The notes below the pieces were generated by a model. The model was not told the DNA's origin. It saw only the letters and a program-made list of their open reading frames with translations, and did not search any database. Positions 50,786-60,332 of a stretch of 60,335 bases of DNA are shown here, one piece after another. The stretch comes from an uncultured Prevotellaceae bacterium. Lineage in GTDB: Bacteria; Bacteroidota; Bacteroidia; Bacteroidales; Bacteroidaceae. How positions within the stretch are numbered: position 1 is the first letter of the stretch; every line of letters starts with the position of its first letter. The stretch spans positions 1 to 60,335 of the forward strand of contig ONJJ01000018.1 of the NCBI GenBank assembly GCA_900318115.1, read 5' to 3'. The translations under genes were made by a program, and so were the position numbers.

Positions 50786-51562
50786 ATGAAAACGAAACAG
50801 GAAATCGTCGAAAATTGGTTGCCGCGATATACCAATCGCCCACTCGAGGACTTCACGGACCTCGTCTTGCTGACCAATTTCAATAATTACGTGGACATAT
50901 TCTGCAACCATTTCGGCATTCCGACACCCGAGTACGAAGCGAATATGCGCATGGCGACCGCCGATGGGCTGACGATGATAAACTTCGGAATGGGATCGCC
51001 CAATGCCGCCATCGTCATGGACCTGCTCAGCGCCATCCATCCCAGGGCATGCCTCTTCCTGGGTAAGTGCGGAGGCATTCCCGCAAAGGTCAAAATGGGG
51101 GACCTCATCCTGCCCCTGGCAGGCATCCGAGGAGAAGGTACCAGCAATGACTACTACCCGCCAGAGGTTCCGGCACTTCCTGCATTCATGCTCCAGCGTG
51201 CCGTGAGCTCTGCCATTCGCGATGCCGGGCACGACTATTGGACGGGCACCGTGTACACTACCAACCGCCGTATTTGGGAGCACGATGAGACGTTCAAGGA
51301 ATACTTGCGGACCACCCGGGCTATGGCTGTGGATATGGAGACCGCTACGCTCTTCACCACGGGCTTTGCCAACCATATTCCCACAGGAGCGCTACTGCTC
51401 GTCTCCGACAACCCAATGACTCCCGACGGGGTCAAGACGGCCGAGAGCGACCACCACGTCACCTCGGAGTTTGTGCATGACCACGTTCTCATAGGAATCC
51501 AGTCGCTCGAGAAAATCAAGAAGGAAGACAAGACCGTCAAGCACCTGAAGTTCGACTGGTAA
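50786..51562 (+). CDS. amn: AMP nucleosidase
   Basis: 258 residues: only the catalytic domain of the family (E. coli Amn is ~480 with an extra regulatory domain). Motifs of the nucleoside phosphorylase/hydrolase fold: NFGMGSPNAAIVMDLLSAI, LGKCGGIPAKVKMGDLILPLAGIRGEG, and AVDMETATLFTTGFAN with the purine-binding Glu, then LLVSDNPMTPDGVK. It splits AMP to adenine and ribose-5-phosphate in the cytosol, helping set adenylate levels. Followed by holA after ~85 bases holding a GC hairpin. Confidence 0.94.
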   Translation: MKTKQEIVENWLPRYTNRPLEDFTDLVLLTNFNNYVDIFCNHFGIPTPEYEANMRMATADGLTMINFGMGSPNAAIVMDLLSAIHPRACLFLGKCGGIPAKVKMGDLILPLAGIRGEGTSNDYYPPEVPALPAFMLQRAVSSAIRDAGHDYWTGTVYTTNRRIWEHDETFKEYLRTTRAMAVDMETATLFTTGFANHIPTGALLLVSDNPMTPDGVKTAESDHHVTSEFVHDHVLIGIQSLEKIKKEDKTVKHLKFDW

Positions 51563-51613
51563 ACCCTCCTTTTGGCTTCCATCACGCTCCTTTCGATAAG
51601 CATTGGCAGTAGT

Positions 51614-51640
51614 GCCCGTCCCGTCAGGGACGGGGGAAAA
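51614..51640. repeat. Perfect GC hairpin in the holA leader
   Basis: CCCGTCCC-GTCA-GGGACGGG: 8-bp stem with a 4-base loop, followed by GGAAAAA, ending ~10 bases before the holA start codon. It resembles the CCCTCCC-type hairpins of the in-gene repeats. It may be a repeat remnant or affect holA translation; it lacks the T-run of a terminator. Confidence 0.6.
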
Positions 51641-51648
51641 ACATCAAT

Positions 51649-52689
51649 ATGGCAAAGAAAACCGGCATCACGTACGAAGAGATTGTCCGCCAAGTCCAGG
51701 CGGGCGATTTCAAACCCGTCTATTACTTGATGGGCGAGGAGTCCTATTACATCGATCGAGTCTCGGACTACATCGTCCAAAAAGCTCTCACGGAAGATGA
51801 AAAGGACTTCAACCTCACCATTCTCTATGGGCCGCAAACCACGGGCGAAGAAGTCGTAAATGCCGCAAAAAGATATCCCATGATGGCTGAGCGGCAGGTG
51901 GTACTCGTCAGAGAGGCACAGACCCTCGAACATCGCGATGTGCTCGCTTTCTACATGCAGGACCCCCTGCTGTCAACCATTCTCATCCTTTGCCACAAAA
52001 ATGGAACTCTGGATCGACGTACCAAGCTCGCATCCGAGATTCAGAAGGCTGGAATACTCTTCGAATCGCGCAAACTTTATGACCGGGAACTACCCTCATT
52101 CATAAACGCTTACGTGCGGCGCAAACGCCTTGAGATTGCGCCAGACGCATGCCAGATCCTTTGTGAACACGTAGGCGCAGATCTCAACCGGCTTGCGGGG
52201 GAGCTCGACAAACTCGTGCTGGCCATTCAGGCCGGAGGTCAGGGGCGAGCCGCCGCCACTCGCATAGATGCCCAACTCATTCAGGACCATATTGGCATCA
52301 GCAAAGACTACAACGCATTCGAGTTGGTGTCTGCCCTTGCCGTCAAGGATGTGATGAAGGCAAATAAGATAGTAAAATACTTTGACAGCAACCCCAAGAA
52401 CTTTGCCCTTCAACCAGTGCTCGCTACTTTGTTCCGGTTCTATACCAATTTGATGCTTGCATACTATTCGCCGGTGAAGTCAGAGGAGGGGATAGCGGCA
52501 TGGTTGGAGCAGTCTCTTTGGCAAGCTCGGAGGGACATCTTGCCAGCCATGCGATACTATACCGCTACAAAGGTATTCAACATCCTGGATGAAATACGCA
52601 AAACTGATGCTGCTTCAAAGGGGGTAGGAGGCCAAAAAACAACCGATGGAGACCTCCTGAAAGAGCTTATCTTCCGAATCCTGCACTGA
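51649..52689 (+). CDS. holA: DNA polymerase III subunit delta
   Basis: 346 residues. HolA features: N-terminal YEEIVRQVQAGDFKPVYYLMGEESYYID (degenerate AAA+ domain I), FNLTILYGPQTTGEEVVNAAKRYPMMAERQVVLVREAQ, domain II with CEHVGADLNRLAGELDKLVL, and the C-terminal collar domain from LIQDHIGISKDYNAFELVSALAVKDV. It opens the beta clamp within the clamp loader. The ~20 residues after the last helix (KGVGGQKTTDGDLLKELIFRI) are typical of the family in this phylum. Confidence 0.93.
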   Translation: MAKKTGITYEEIVRQVQAGDFKPVYYLMGEESYYIDRVSDYIVQKALTEDEKDFNLTILYGPQTTGEEVVNAAKRYPMMAERQVVLVREAQTLEHRDVLAFYMQDPLLSTILILCHKNGTLDRRTKLASEIQKAGILFESRKLYDRELPSFINAYVRRKRLEIAPDACQILCEHVGADLNRLAGELDKLVLAIQAGGQGRAAATRIDAQLIQDHIGISKDYNAFELVSALAVKDVMKANKIVKYFDSNPKNFALQPVLATLFRFYTNLMLAYYSPVKSEEGIAAWLEQSLWQARRDILPAMRYYTATKVFNILDEIRKTDAASKGVGGQKTTDGDLLKELIFRILH

Positions 52690-53445
52690 TTTTGTTGCTA
52701 TTTTGACGGAATCTGTAAACGGGAATTTCTCCCCTTATTTCTCTTTGTTCAAGCCTCTTAGCTACTTTTTTGCCATCGTGAGAATCGTGCAAAAATGTGC
52801 CCTTGCCCAACTTTTCGTGCGCAGAAGTTTCTCGCCGATTTTCCGGCCCGAGATTTTGTGTTCACAATCATTAAGCTTTAGAAAGCAAAACCTGTGAATT
52901 TTCACAATTTACATTTCTGAATCAAAATCCTGAACGGGGCCAGAGTTTTGTTCCCGTAAAGCAGATCTCATTTTCGTTAATTTGGAAATTGAAAATGTAA
53001 ATTCATCAATTTAAATAAACGAATGAATGTGAATTATCTCTGTATTTTTAATGGTAATATATTAAAAAGCAGTGACTTGTGTGTGAATATTCAATAATCA
53101 CACCATGGGCTTTTGTCCGAATTCACGAAAAAGCGCGATTCGGGAATGAATATAGCTATTAACAATGGTGGTAACGGAGTTTGGTTCAGTATTTTACGGG
53201 AAATAATTAAAGTTTAAAGTTTAGGATTTTGAAGATGGAAACGTTGGAGTTTGGCTTTTGAAATCTAAACTTTCAAAGTGTTGAGTTTAGTTTTCTGAAC
53301 TTTAAAAAAGAGAACTGTTTGGAAGAAAATAATTAAGATTTTTATTCTAAAATTTGGTGGAATGAAATCTTTTTTCTTACTTTGCACCGCCAAACAGAGG
53401 ATATCACCCTCCTCCGCACCCAAAATACTATAGAAAAAAGATACG
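52690..53445. other. AT-rich intergenic region, nothing recognised
   Basis: A 756-bp gap clearly more AT-rich than the rest of the window. Short inverted and direct motifs (TGTGAATTTTCACA near 52,893; AAAGTTTAAAGTTTAG near 53,210; related AAACTTTCAAAGT near 53,267) are present, but no RNA fold, DnaA-box cluster or gene is convincing. The last ~95 bases contain the HTH-gene promoter. Confidence 0.6.
53353..53384 (+). promoter_or_regulatory. Promoter of the HTH regulator gene
   Basis: TTTG (53353-53356), 20-base spacer, TTACTTTG (53377-53384; one mismatch to TAnnTTTG), ~60 bases before the start codon. Confidence 0.65.
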
Positions 53446-53928
53446 ATGAAAGAAAGAATTCGCAAGGTCATGGAACGCGAGGATATGTCCCAGAAAGAAT
53501 TTTCTGCGGCGATCGGAATTTCGCAAGCTTCTCTTTCGAGTATCTTGAATGGTCGCACCCAACCCACCAGCCGTCTCGTTGAAGCTATCCACAGACGGTT
53601 TCCAGATATCAGTACGAACTGGATCATGTTTGGCGAAGGTCAGATGGCAATCGTTGGGCAAGCTGCCCACCCGACACCAGAAGACGCAGAGGACACTTCC
53701 GATTATGTAGGCGAAAGCGTTCGCCCTGAAGATGTGAATCCCACCCTTTTCAATTCCGCTCTGCCGGAAGTCGGAAGTATCACCCCCAAAGAGACTCTTC
53801 AGCAACCGCCTGCAGTTGTTAGGGAAATAATAAAATATGTTGACAAACCGCAGCGCAGAGTGAGAGAGATTCAAGTTATCTATGATGATGGTATGCTTGA
53901 GACGTTTGTGCTGAAGACCGACAAATGA
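53446..53928 (+). CDS. XRE-family helix-turn-helix transcriptional regulator
   Basis: 160 residues. An N-terminal HTH (residues 1-65) reads MKERIRKVMEREDMSQKEF, IGISQASLSSILNGRTQPT, and FPDISTNWIMFGEGQM, a Cro/CI-type DNA-binding domain. The middle is acidic, and the C-terminal segment VREIIKYVDKPQRRVREIQVIYDDG may mediate dimerisation. The size and C-terminal motif match a small conserved regulator I recall from Bacteroidales. No phage or plasmid genes are adjacent, so it is probably a chromosomal regulator. It is flanked by a 750-bp AT-rich gap and a strong terminator. The target is unknown. Confidence 0.9.
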   Translation: MKERIRKVMEREDMSQKEFSAAIGISQASLSSILNGRTQPTSRLVEAIHRRFPDISTNWIMFGEGQMAIVGQAAHPTPEDAEDTSDYVGESVRPEDVNPTLFNSALPEVGSITPKETLQQPPAVVREIIKYVDKPQRRVREIQVIYDDGMLETFVLKTDK

Positions 53929-54029
53929 ATTTCGTTCAACCGATAAATAAGACACATTCATATATCACTTTTACCCAAGAATGCTGGCCGCACAATTTCC
54001 GTTTCTACTCCTTATTTTCTTCAGCGGCC

Positions 54030-54078
54030 AAAAAGGGAGCACTAACCCGTGAGGGCCGGTCTCCCTTTTTATTTTTTC
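54030..54078 (+). terminator. Terminator after the HTH regulator gene
   Basis: AAAAAGGGAG (54030-54039) pairs with CTCCCTTTTT (54061-54070), with a further inner stem, followed by ATTTTTT. Confidence 0.85.
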
Positions 54079-54087
54079 CTCATCTTT

Positions 54088-54189
54088 GCTGCTTATGGGT
54101 TGTAATTGTGTGCTGTTTTCAAGCTGTTCTTGACATGGCCCAGCAAGGCATAAGCTGCTTTTGTGTTGTAATTGTGTGCTCTTTTCAAG
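54088..54189. repeat. Pair of 36-bp direct repeats separated by 30 bp
   Basis: Bases 54088-54123 and 54154-54189 agree at about 33 of 36 positions; the shared core includes TTGTAATTGTGTGCT and TTTTCAAG. Repeat and gap lengths mimic a CRISPR unit, but only two copies exist and no cas gene is present. Confidence 0.85.
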
Positions 54190-54240
54190 GCGCAGCTATA
54201 GAAAGTGCATGAAAATGGAGGTTCAATGAAAATAAAGTTG

Positions 54241-54248
54241 TATCTTTG
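54241..54248 (+). promoter_or_regulatory. -7 promoter element of pyrK-pyrD
   Basis: TATCTTTG, 58 bases before the pyrK start codon. The -33 region is not clear. Confidence 0.6.
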
Positions 54249-54305
54249 CGCACAGAAAAGCTTTTTTTATTGACTCAAGGAAATCCCTTTAATATATAAT
54301 AAGGT

Positions 54306-55094
54306 ATGAAAAAGTATATTTTGGACTTGGTCCTTCGGCGTTCGACCCAACCTCGTCCCGGCTATGTCCTTTTGCAGCTGACTAATCCAGAAAAGCCGCT
54401 GCCGGAGATGCTTCCTGGTCAGTTCGTGGAGGTGCGCGTCGATGGTTCTCCATCGACTTTTCTGCGACGTCCAATCAGTATCAACCTTGTCAACCGCCAG
54501 CATAACGAACTTTGGTTGCTCGTGCACGCCGTGGGTGCTGGCACGCGGGCTTTGGCTGCTCTCTCGGAGGGGGCGGTACTCAATGTCGTCCTACCGCTGG
54601 GACGTGGGTTCACGTTGCCTGAAGATTCCTCACGGGAAAACCGTGAGGCACGGTATTTACTTGTGGGTGGAGGCGTAGGCACCGCTCCGTTGCTCTATCT
54701 GGGGCAGGAACTGGTGGCACGTGGCTGCAAACCCACATTCCTCTTGGGTGCCCGCTCCGCCGATGATCTCTTGCAGGTGGATGATTTCCGGCGTTTTGGC
54801 GAGGTCTTTCTGACCACAGAGGATGGTTCTGCCGGCGAGCGTGGTTTCGTCACCCAGCACAGCCTCTGGAAGGCTGCCGCCTTCACTCGCATCTGTACTT
54901 GCGGACCCAAACCGATGATGGTTGCCGTGGCCCGCTTGGCCCGCGAGAAAGGAATCCCCAGCGAGGCTTCGCTTGAGAACATGATGGCCTGCGGCCTTGG
55001 TGCCTGCCTCTGCTGTGTCGAGGACACGGTGGACGGCAATGTCTGCGTCTGCAAGGAAGGCCCTGTTTTTTCCACCGATAAACTCAAATGGTAA
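54306..55094 (+). CDS. pyrK: Dihydroorotate dehydrogenase B electron-transfer subunit PyrK
   Basis: 262 residues. FAD domain with [26 protein letters not shown], then the NAD domain with [18 protein letters not shown] and [20 protein letters not shown]. The 2Fe-2S ligands lie near the C-terminus in [17 protein letters not shown] and VCVCKEG (about residues 227-250). It passes electrons from PyrD to NAD. Its stop overlaps the pyrD ATG by one base (TAATG), so the two subunits are coupled. Confidence 0.96.
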   Translation: MKKYILDLVLRRSTQPRPGYVLLQLTNPEKPLPEMLPGQFVEVRVDGSPSTFLRRPISINLVNRQHNELWLLVHAVGAGTRALAALSEGAVLNVVLPLGRGFTLPEDSSRENREARYLLVGGGVGTAPLLYLGQELVARGCKPTFLLGARSADDLLQVDDFRRFGEVFLTTEDGSAGERGFVTQHSLWKAAAFTRICTCGPKPMMVAVARLAREKGIPSEASLENMMACGLGACLCCVEDTVDGNVCVCKEGPVFSTDKLKW

Positions 55095-56008
55095 TGGCTG
55101 ATTTACGTACAAACTTAGGAGCCTTGGAGCTCAAGAACCCCGTCATGACGGCTTCAGGCACTTTTGGCTATGGTCTGGAGTTCGCAGATTTCGTGGACCT
55201 TTCCGCTATTGGCGGCATTATTGTCAAGGGAACTACCCTCGAACCTCGTCAGGGCAATGCCTATCCTCGCATGGCGGAGACCGCGCAGGGAATGTTGAAC
55301 TGCGTGGGGTTGCAGAACAAGGGTGTGGACTACTTTTGTCAACATATCTATCCCGAAGTGCGCAAAATAGATACCGCCGTATTGGTCAACGTCAGTGGCA
55401 ATAGCCCAGAGACTTACGCGGAATGTGCCCGCCGTATTGCTGAGTTGGATGACATACCCGCCATTGAGCTGAATATCTCCTGCCCGAATGTGAAGGAGGG
55501 AGGCATGGCATTTGGCGTCACTTGCGGGGGTGCGGCTTCGGTCGTCAAGGCCGTACGTGCTGTGTACCCGAAGACGCTCATTGTGAAGCTCTCGCCCAAC
55601 GTGACCTCCATCGCAGACATTGCTCGTGCCGTGGAGGCAGAGGGAGCAGATGCTGTCTCGCTAATCAACACGTTGATGGGTATGGCTATCGATGCCGAGA
55701 AGCGTCGTCCTATTCTCAGCATTGGTACTGGTGGCCTCTCTGGTCCTGCCGTGAAACCCGTGGCGTTGCGCATGGTGTGGCAGGTGTTCGAGGCTGTGCA
55801 GATTCCCATCGTAGGGCTTGGGGGTATCATGAATGCAACCGATGCCGTGGAGTTCCTGCTGGCCGGTGCCTCAGCCATTGAAGTTGGTACAGCCAATTTC
55901 ATCGACCCGGCAGTGACCGTCAAGGTGGCGTGCGGGATTGAAGAATACCTGGACCGCCATGGCTTCGCCTCTGTTCGTGAGATTGTGGGGCTGGCGCATG
56001 AGGGGTAG
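55094..56008 (+). CDS. pyrD: Dihydroorotate dehydrogenase B catalytic subunit PyrD
   Basis: 304 residues from ATG 55094; an ATG two codons earlier is less likely because 55094 gives the coupled TAATG. Class 1B motifs: [31 protein letters not shown] with catalytic Cys-region residues, [33 protein letters not shown] and [20 protein letters not shown]. It oxidises dihydroorotate to orotate in pyrimidine synthesis using FMN and the PyrK partner. A heptamer array follows its stop. Confidence 0.96.
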   Translation: MADLRTNLGALELKNPVMTASGTFGYGLEFADFVDLSAIGGIIVKGTTLEPRQGNAYPRMAETAQGMLNCVGLQNKGVDYFCQHIYPEVRKIDTAVLVNVSGNSPETYAECARRIAELDDIPAIELNISCPNVKEGGMAFGVTCGGAASVVKAVRAVYPKTLIVKLSPNVTSIADIARAVEAEGADAVSLINTLMGMAIDAEKRRPILSIGTGGLSGPAVKPVALRMVWQVFEAVQIPIVGLGGIMNATDAVEFLLAGASAIEVGTANFIDPAVTVKVACGIEEYLDRHGFASVREIVGLAHEG

Positions 56009-56065
56009 GTGAAGTTGCCGTGTTCGGAAGTATATACAACCGAGTTTGTTTAGCTTCTTTCGAAC

Positions 56066-56222
56066 CTCACCTTTCACCCTTCACCCTTCATCCTTCACCC
56101 TTCACCCTTCACCCTTCACCCATCACCTTTCACCCTTCACCCCTCACCCTTCATCCTTCACCTTTCACCCATCACCTTTCACCCTTCATCCTTCACCCAT
56201 CACCTTTCACCCCTCAATCCTT
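56066..56222. repeat. Heptanucleotide tandem array (about 21 copies of CCTTCAC variants)
   Basis: Units are CCTTCAC, CTTTCAC, CCATCAC, CCTTCAT and CCCTCAC, keeping the 7-base period throughout; CCATCAC-CTTTCAC pairs recur three times. It fills most of the pyrD to ComEA-like gene gap. All frames are simple-sequence peptides. Confidence 0.95.
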
Positions 56223-56251
56223 AACCTTCAACTCTCTTCTTACAACTTTCC

Positions 56252-57367
56252 ATGCGCTTCAACCGTTCCGACCGCCGAGTTGTTCTTCTTCTCTTTGTTG
56301 TCATCCTTGCTGTATGGGGTGGTGTGCTGCTGGATCGCTGGTTCTTGCAGCCTCGCCACGAATTTGTCAGTCTGGATGAGGCTGGAATGGACTCGCTTGA
56401 GGCCGGATGGAGTGGGGGAGTGGATTCGTTTTCGGGTGCTGAAGCAACCAGTTCATCGACTTCAGGTTATTACGCCGTCCCCGTGCAGAAGCCAGAGACA
56501 TTCCCTTTCGATCCTAACAGCGCAGATTCCACGGTACTCCTCCGTCTGGGCCTCGCGCCCTGGCAGGTCCGTGCCATCTATAAGTACCGCGCTCGCGGAG
56601 GTCGCTATCATCGTCCGGAAGATTTCAAGCGCCTGCCTGGAATGACACCGGAACTCTGGAACCGCCTGTCCTCTTCCATCCGCATCGGGGAGAACTATCA
56701 GTACTATGACCGCGAAGCTCTGGCTCGCGAGGCCCGTGCGGCGTTTGCCTATTCCTCATCCTCTGCGGACTCAACGTCTTCTCCCGTTTCGTCCTCTTCT
56801 CCCGTTTCGTCTTCCTCCTCCTCTGATCCCGCCACCGAGTCGCTTTCCTCAGCCACCCGCTCTTCCTCTTCTGTTGCAGCGTCCTCTGGCTCCCACCCTT
56901 CTTCTTCCGTTGGATCCTCCGATGCTTCTCTGTCTGGTTCCCGACCATCCACCTTTCCCCGTCAGGAGAAGTTCACGGAGCTCATTCACCTCGACCTCAA
57001 CACCGTCGACACCACCACCCTGAAGAAAGTGCCCGGCATCGCCTCCTATCGTGCCCGCCAGATTGTCCGTTACCGCGACCGCCTTGGTGGCTTCTCGTCT
57101 GTAGAGCAACTCTCTGAAATAGAGAACCTGCCAGTGGAGCTGCAAGCCTGGTTCGTTATCCAGACAGGAATCTATCGCAAACTGAACCTTAACACGGCTT
57201 CCATTGGCGAGCTTGCACGCCACCCCTACATCGGCTCCGCCCGCGCCAAAGCCATCGCCGACTATCGCCGTGTGCAGGGCCGCCTCCATTCCCTCCAGGA
57301 TCTCAGCCTCCTGTCGGACTTCTCTCCAGAAGTCATCCAGCGCCTCGAACCCTACGTTGAATTTTAA
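56252..57367 (+). CDS. ComEA-like helix-hairpin-helix protein with a Ser-rich linker
   Basis: 371 residues. One N-terminal TM segment (VVLLLFVVILAVWGGVLL, residues ~10-27) anchors a periplasmic part. A first helix-hairpin-helix region (~88-150: PNSADSTVLLRLGLAPWQVRAIYKYRARGG, RLPGMTP) is followed by a Ser-rich linker (~168-235, SSSPVSSSSS and similar). Two more HhH units come after: LDLNTVDTTTLKKVPGIASYRARQIVRYR and LNLNTASIGELARHPYIGSARAKAIADYR. ComEA-like proteins bind DNA during uptake; in Bacteroidota similar multi-HhH proteins are of uncertain use. The Ser linker is CT-rich and irregular in length. Confidence 0.9.
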   Translation: MRFNRSDRRVVLLLFVVILAVWGGVLLDRWFLQPRHEFVSLDEAGMDSLEAGWSGGVDSFSGAEATSSSTSGYYAVPVQKPETFPFDPNSADSTVLLRLGLAPWQVRAIYKYRARGGRYHRPEDFKRLPGMTPELWNRLSSSIRIGENYQYYDREALAREARAAFAYSSSSADSTSSPVSSSSPVSSSSSSDPATESLSSATRSSSSVAASSGSHPSSSVGSSDASLSGSRPSTFPRQEKFTELIHLDLNTVDTTTLKKVPGIASYRARQIVRYRDRLGGFSSVEQLSEIENLPVELQAWFVIQTGIYRKLNLNTASIGELARHPYIGSARAKAIADYRRVQGRLHSLQDLSLLSDFSPEVIQRLEPYVEF

Positions 57368-57382
57368 TCATCTCCCCTCCTT

Positions 57383-59449
57383 ATGAAACTCTCCTTCCGA
57401 CTTCTTGTATTCAGTTTCTTCCTGCTATTCGCCCTTCCCCTTTCTGCCAGGAAACCGAAGGCCGCTGCGCAGCGTCCTCTCCGTGTGGCCTGCGTGGGCA
57501 ATAGTGTCACCTTCGGCTATGGCCTCCGCCATCGCGACCGCGATGCCTATCCAGTCCGTCTGCAGCAGATGCTCGATGCCACCTATGGTGCCGGCCGCTT
57601 CGAGGTGGGCAACTTCGGTCGCTCTGGTGCCACGCTGCTCAATCGTGGTCATCGTCCATATATGAAGCAGCCGGAGTTCCGCCAGGCGATGGACTTCAAG
57701 GCCGACTGGGTGGTCATCCACCTGGGTCTGAACGACACCGATCCCCGCGACTGGCCGGACTGGAAGGAAGATTTCATTCCCGACTACCGGGCTCTCATCG
57801 ACAGTTTCCTCGTCGTAAATCCAGAGGCGCGCGTGCTCGTCTGCCTCATGACACCCATCTTCGACCGCCATGCCCGCTTCCAGAGCGGCACGCGCGACTG
57901 GCATGCCCAGATTCAAGAGGCCATTCGCAAGGTTGCTTTAGGAACCAACGTCCAGCTCATCGACCTCTACACGCCCCTGCACTCGCACCCCGACCTCTTC
58001 CCCGACGCCCTTCATCCTAATCCCGAGGGCGCACAGATTTTGGCTCGCACCGTTTACTCCGCCCTCACTGGTGACTATGGCGGTCTGCGCCTGCCGCCCG
58101 TCTATTCCAGCGGCATGGTCTTGCCCCGCGACGAGCACCTCCTGATTGAGGGCGCGGCAGATGCACGTTGCAAAATTCATCGTGTGCTGAGCAAGGATGG
58201 AAAAGTGGTGGATGAGGGTGAGGCCTTTAGCCGTGCCGACGGCTCATGGTCGATGGAATTGCCACACATGAAAGCCGGAGGACCCTACACGCTCCGCTTC
58301 ACCACCGCCCCCTTGCCCATCAACCACTATTGCTCCTACTACCCTGCCCGCTATCCCTTCGACCTCCAGAACCTCACCCAGGCCAAGACGCAGACGCTGA
58401 CGATAGACAGCCTGTACTTCGGCGACCTGTGGCTGGCCAGCGGGCAGTCGAACATGGAACTGCGTGTGGACCAGTGTAATACCATAGAACAGGACCTTGC
58501 CGATGCCGCCCGTCTCGCAGGTCGCCTGCACCTTTATAATATGCCGGCGCGTGCACGCACAGATGCCGTGGAGTGGCCCGACAGCGTGCTCGCCTTCACC
58601 AATCGCTTGGAACACATGGACTTCCAGGGATGGAGGTCGGCTTCGCCCGAGGTCGTGGCCCGTTTCTCTGCCGTTGCCTTCAACTTCGGACGCGTCCTCT
58701 GCGACTCCCTCCCCGACATTCCCATCGGCATCATCTGCAATGCCGTGGGCGGCTCCACCACGGAGTCTTGGGTGGATCGTTCCACTCTCGAGTGGGAACT
58801 CCCGAATATCCTGCACGACTGGCGCAACGGCGACTACGGTCAGCCCTGGGCACGCGGCCGTATGACTCAGAACATCGCCCGTGCCGTCAGCGTTCCCGAA
58901 GGTTCGCCCGAAGGCACCAAACCCAAGAATCCGCTCCAGCGCCACCCCTACGAACCGAGCTATCTTTTTGAAGCTGCCATCGCGCCCCTCGGTCATCTGC
59001 CCATCAAGGGAGTCTTGTGGTACCAGGGCGAGAGCAATGCCCACAACCTCGAACTCCACGAGCAGCTCTTCCGCCTGCTGGAACAATCCTGGCGTCGGCA
59101 CTTCGCCCGTCGTTGGAGCTGCGAGTTCCAGAAGAAGCCCGACCTCCCCTTCTACGTCGTCCAGCTCAGCAGCCTCCCCCGTCCCTCGTGGCCCGCTTTC
59201 CGCGACAGCCAACGCCGCCTTGCCCACGAGCTTCCTCACACCTGGATGGCTGTCAGCAGCGATGTAGGCGATGCCTCCGATGTGCACTATCGCACCAAGC
59301 GTCCTGTGGGCGAGCGTTTGGCATTGCAGGCCCTCCACCACACCTACGGCCACTCCCTCGTGAGCGAAGGCCCCGTCCCCGTGAACGCTTTTGCCGTCAA
59401 CTCCGGAACAGAGAAAGCCCATGCCAGCATCCTTTTCGAGAACGCCGAC
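57383..59449 (+). CDS. SGNH hydrolase plus sialate O-acetylesterase (SASA) fusion, 3' end lost at a junction
   Basis: At least 689 residues. Signal peptide MKLSFRLLVFSFFLLFALPLSA. An SGNH domain (~30-225) has the block I motif CVGNSVTFGYG, GLNDTD and DALHPNPEG. The sialate O-acetylesterase-type domain (~235-690) has LASGQSNMELRV, ICNAVGGSTTESWV and LWYQGESNAH, the Ser, Gly and Glu/His blocks of that fold. It likely deacetylates O-acetylated glycans such as sialic acids or xylan. The frame runs on to a stop at 59467, but the sequence after HASILFENAD no longer resembles the family; the homologous tail is missing where guaB-derived DNA begins (59441-59450). Confidence 0.85.
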
Positions 59450-60124
59450 CGACGCGCCGACCCGTAGCCGACCCGTAGCGTCTTTGCACGCGTCAGGGAA
59501 GTTGTGCGTCATATCGACGTCGCGAATGGTTATGAGACCCGTCAGGCGGTTGTCCTCGTCGACGAGCAGTAGCTTCTCGACCTTGCTGCGCATGAGTATC
59601 TGCGCGGCTTCTTCTAGCCCGACGTCGCCGCTCGCCTTAACGAGATTCTTCGTTGTCATAACGTCGGCGACTGGCGTCTTGGAATCGTCGACGAATCGTA
59701 GGTCGCGCTTCGTAACGATACCGACAAGCCGGTATTCTTCGTCGACGACCGGAACGCCGCTGACGTGGTGCACGTCCATAACCTCGCGAATCTGTTCCAC
59801 GTTGGCGGACGTTGTAACGGTCGCAGGATTACGGATGACGCCGTTCGCTGAGCGTTTAACCTGCGCGACCTCTTCCGCTTGCTTATCGATCGTTAGGTTC
59901 TTATGAATGACGCCGACGCCTCCCGCTTGCGCGAGCGCGATCGCCATCTTGCTTTCGGTAACGGAATCCATGGGCGCGCTAATAAGCGGAATATTGAGCG
60001 CGATGCGGCGTGTCAGTTTGGTCTGTACGTTGACGAGCTTTGGTACGACTTCACTGTACTGCGGTTCGAGCAACACGTCGTCAAAGGTAACGGCGACTTC
60101 TTGTAGGTCTTGTGGATTTAGCAT
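59441..60124 (-). pseudogene. guaB: 5' fragment of guaB (IMP dehydrogenase), foreign to the rest of the window
   Basis: About 228 residues of an IMP dehydrogenase: VTFDDVLLEPQYSEV, SAPMDSVTESKMAIALAQAGGVGVIHKNL, two CBS domains (from ~95 to 205; RLVGIVTKRDLRF and RLTGLITIRDVDM), ending GRLRVGASVGV, where family members continue into the catalytic Cys loop. After that the frame runs antisense through the esterase gene to 58244 and is not protein-like. The sequence differs from Bacteroidota GuaB as I recall it. Codon choice is unlike the neighbours, with many GCG, GTC and GTT codons and CGTCG runs, and the promoter is of sigma70 type. It is either a chimeric assembly end or, less likely, a recombination scar. 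Confidence 0.85.
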
Positions 60125-60185
60125 GGCGGCTTGCTCCTAACGTCTCGAAGTAATCGCAACGCGCGCATAGTGTTCCGACGTTGAG

Positions 60186-60216
60186 AAAAAGCGTCGGGCA
60201 TGAGCGGACGCTTTTT
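60186..60216. terminator. Bidirectional terminator-like hairpin in the guaB leader
   Basis: AAAAAGCGTC (60186-60195) pairs with GACGCTTTTT (60207-60216). It lies between the promoter and the guaB start codon on the minus strand, so it may be an attenuator, or a terminator of a neighbouring transcript. Confidence 0.6.
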
Positions 60217-60304
60217 CGCTAAACGTCGTATAATAACGAACGCGCGGTCGGTTGTAACGCCGACTGCTGCGCGCGAAGGGTGAAAAAACGTCTAAATTTC
60301 GCTA

Positions 60305-60332
60305 ATTGTACGTCGAGACGATTAGTTGTCAA
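60305..60332 (-). promoter_or_regulatory. Sigma70-type promoter upstream of guaB
   Basis: On the minus strand TTGACA (60327-60332), 16-base spacer, TACAAT (60305-60310). This is the -35/-10 form of most other bacteria and unlike the TTTG-N20-TAnnTTTG promoters elsewhere in the window. Confidence 0.7.

Noticed and set aside
52690-53445. Replication origin in the AT-rich gap beside holA
   Set aside because: No cluster of DnaA boxes or dnaA gene; AT-richness alone is not enough.
54088-54189. CRISPR array
   Set aside because: Only two imperfect copies and no cas genes; reported as a direct repeat instead.
56020-56645. Reading frames with FTLHPSPF-type repeats
   Set aside because: They are translations of the heptamer array and run into the ComEA-like gene in another frame.
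58244-60124. Long minus-strand reading frame of 626 codons starting as IMP dehydrogenase
   Set aside because: Only the first ~228 codons are IMP dehydrogenase; the rest is the antisense of the esterase gene across a junction and has no protein character.
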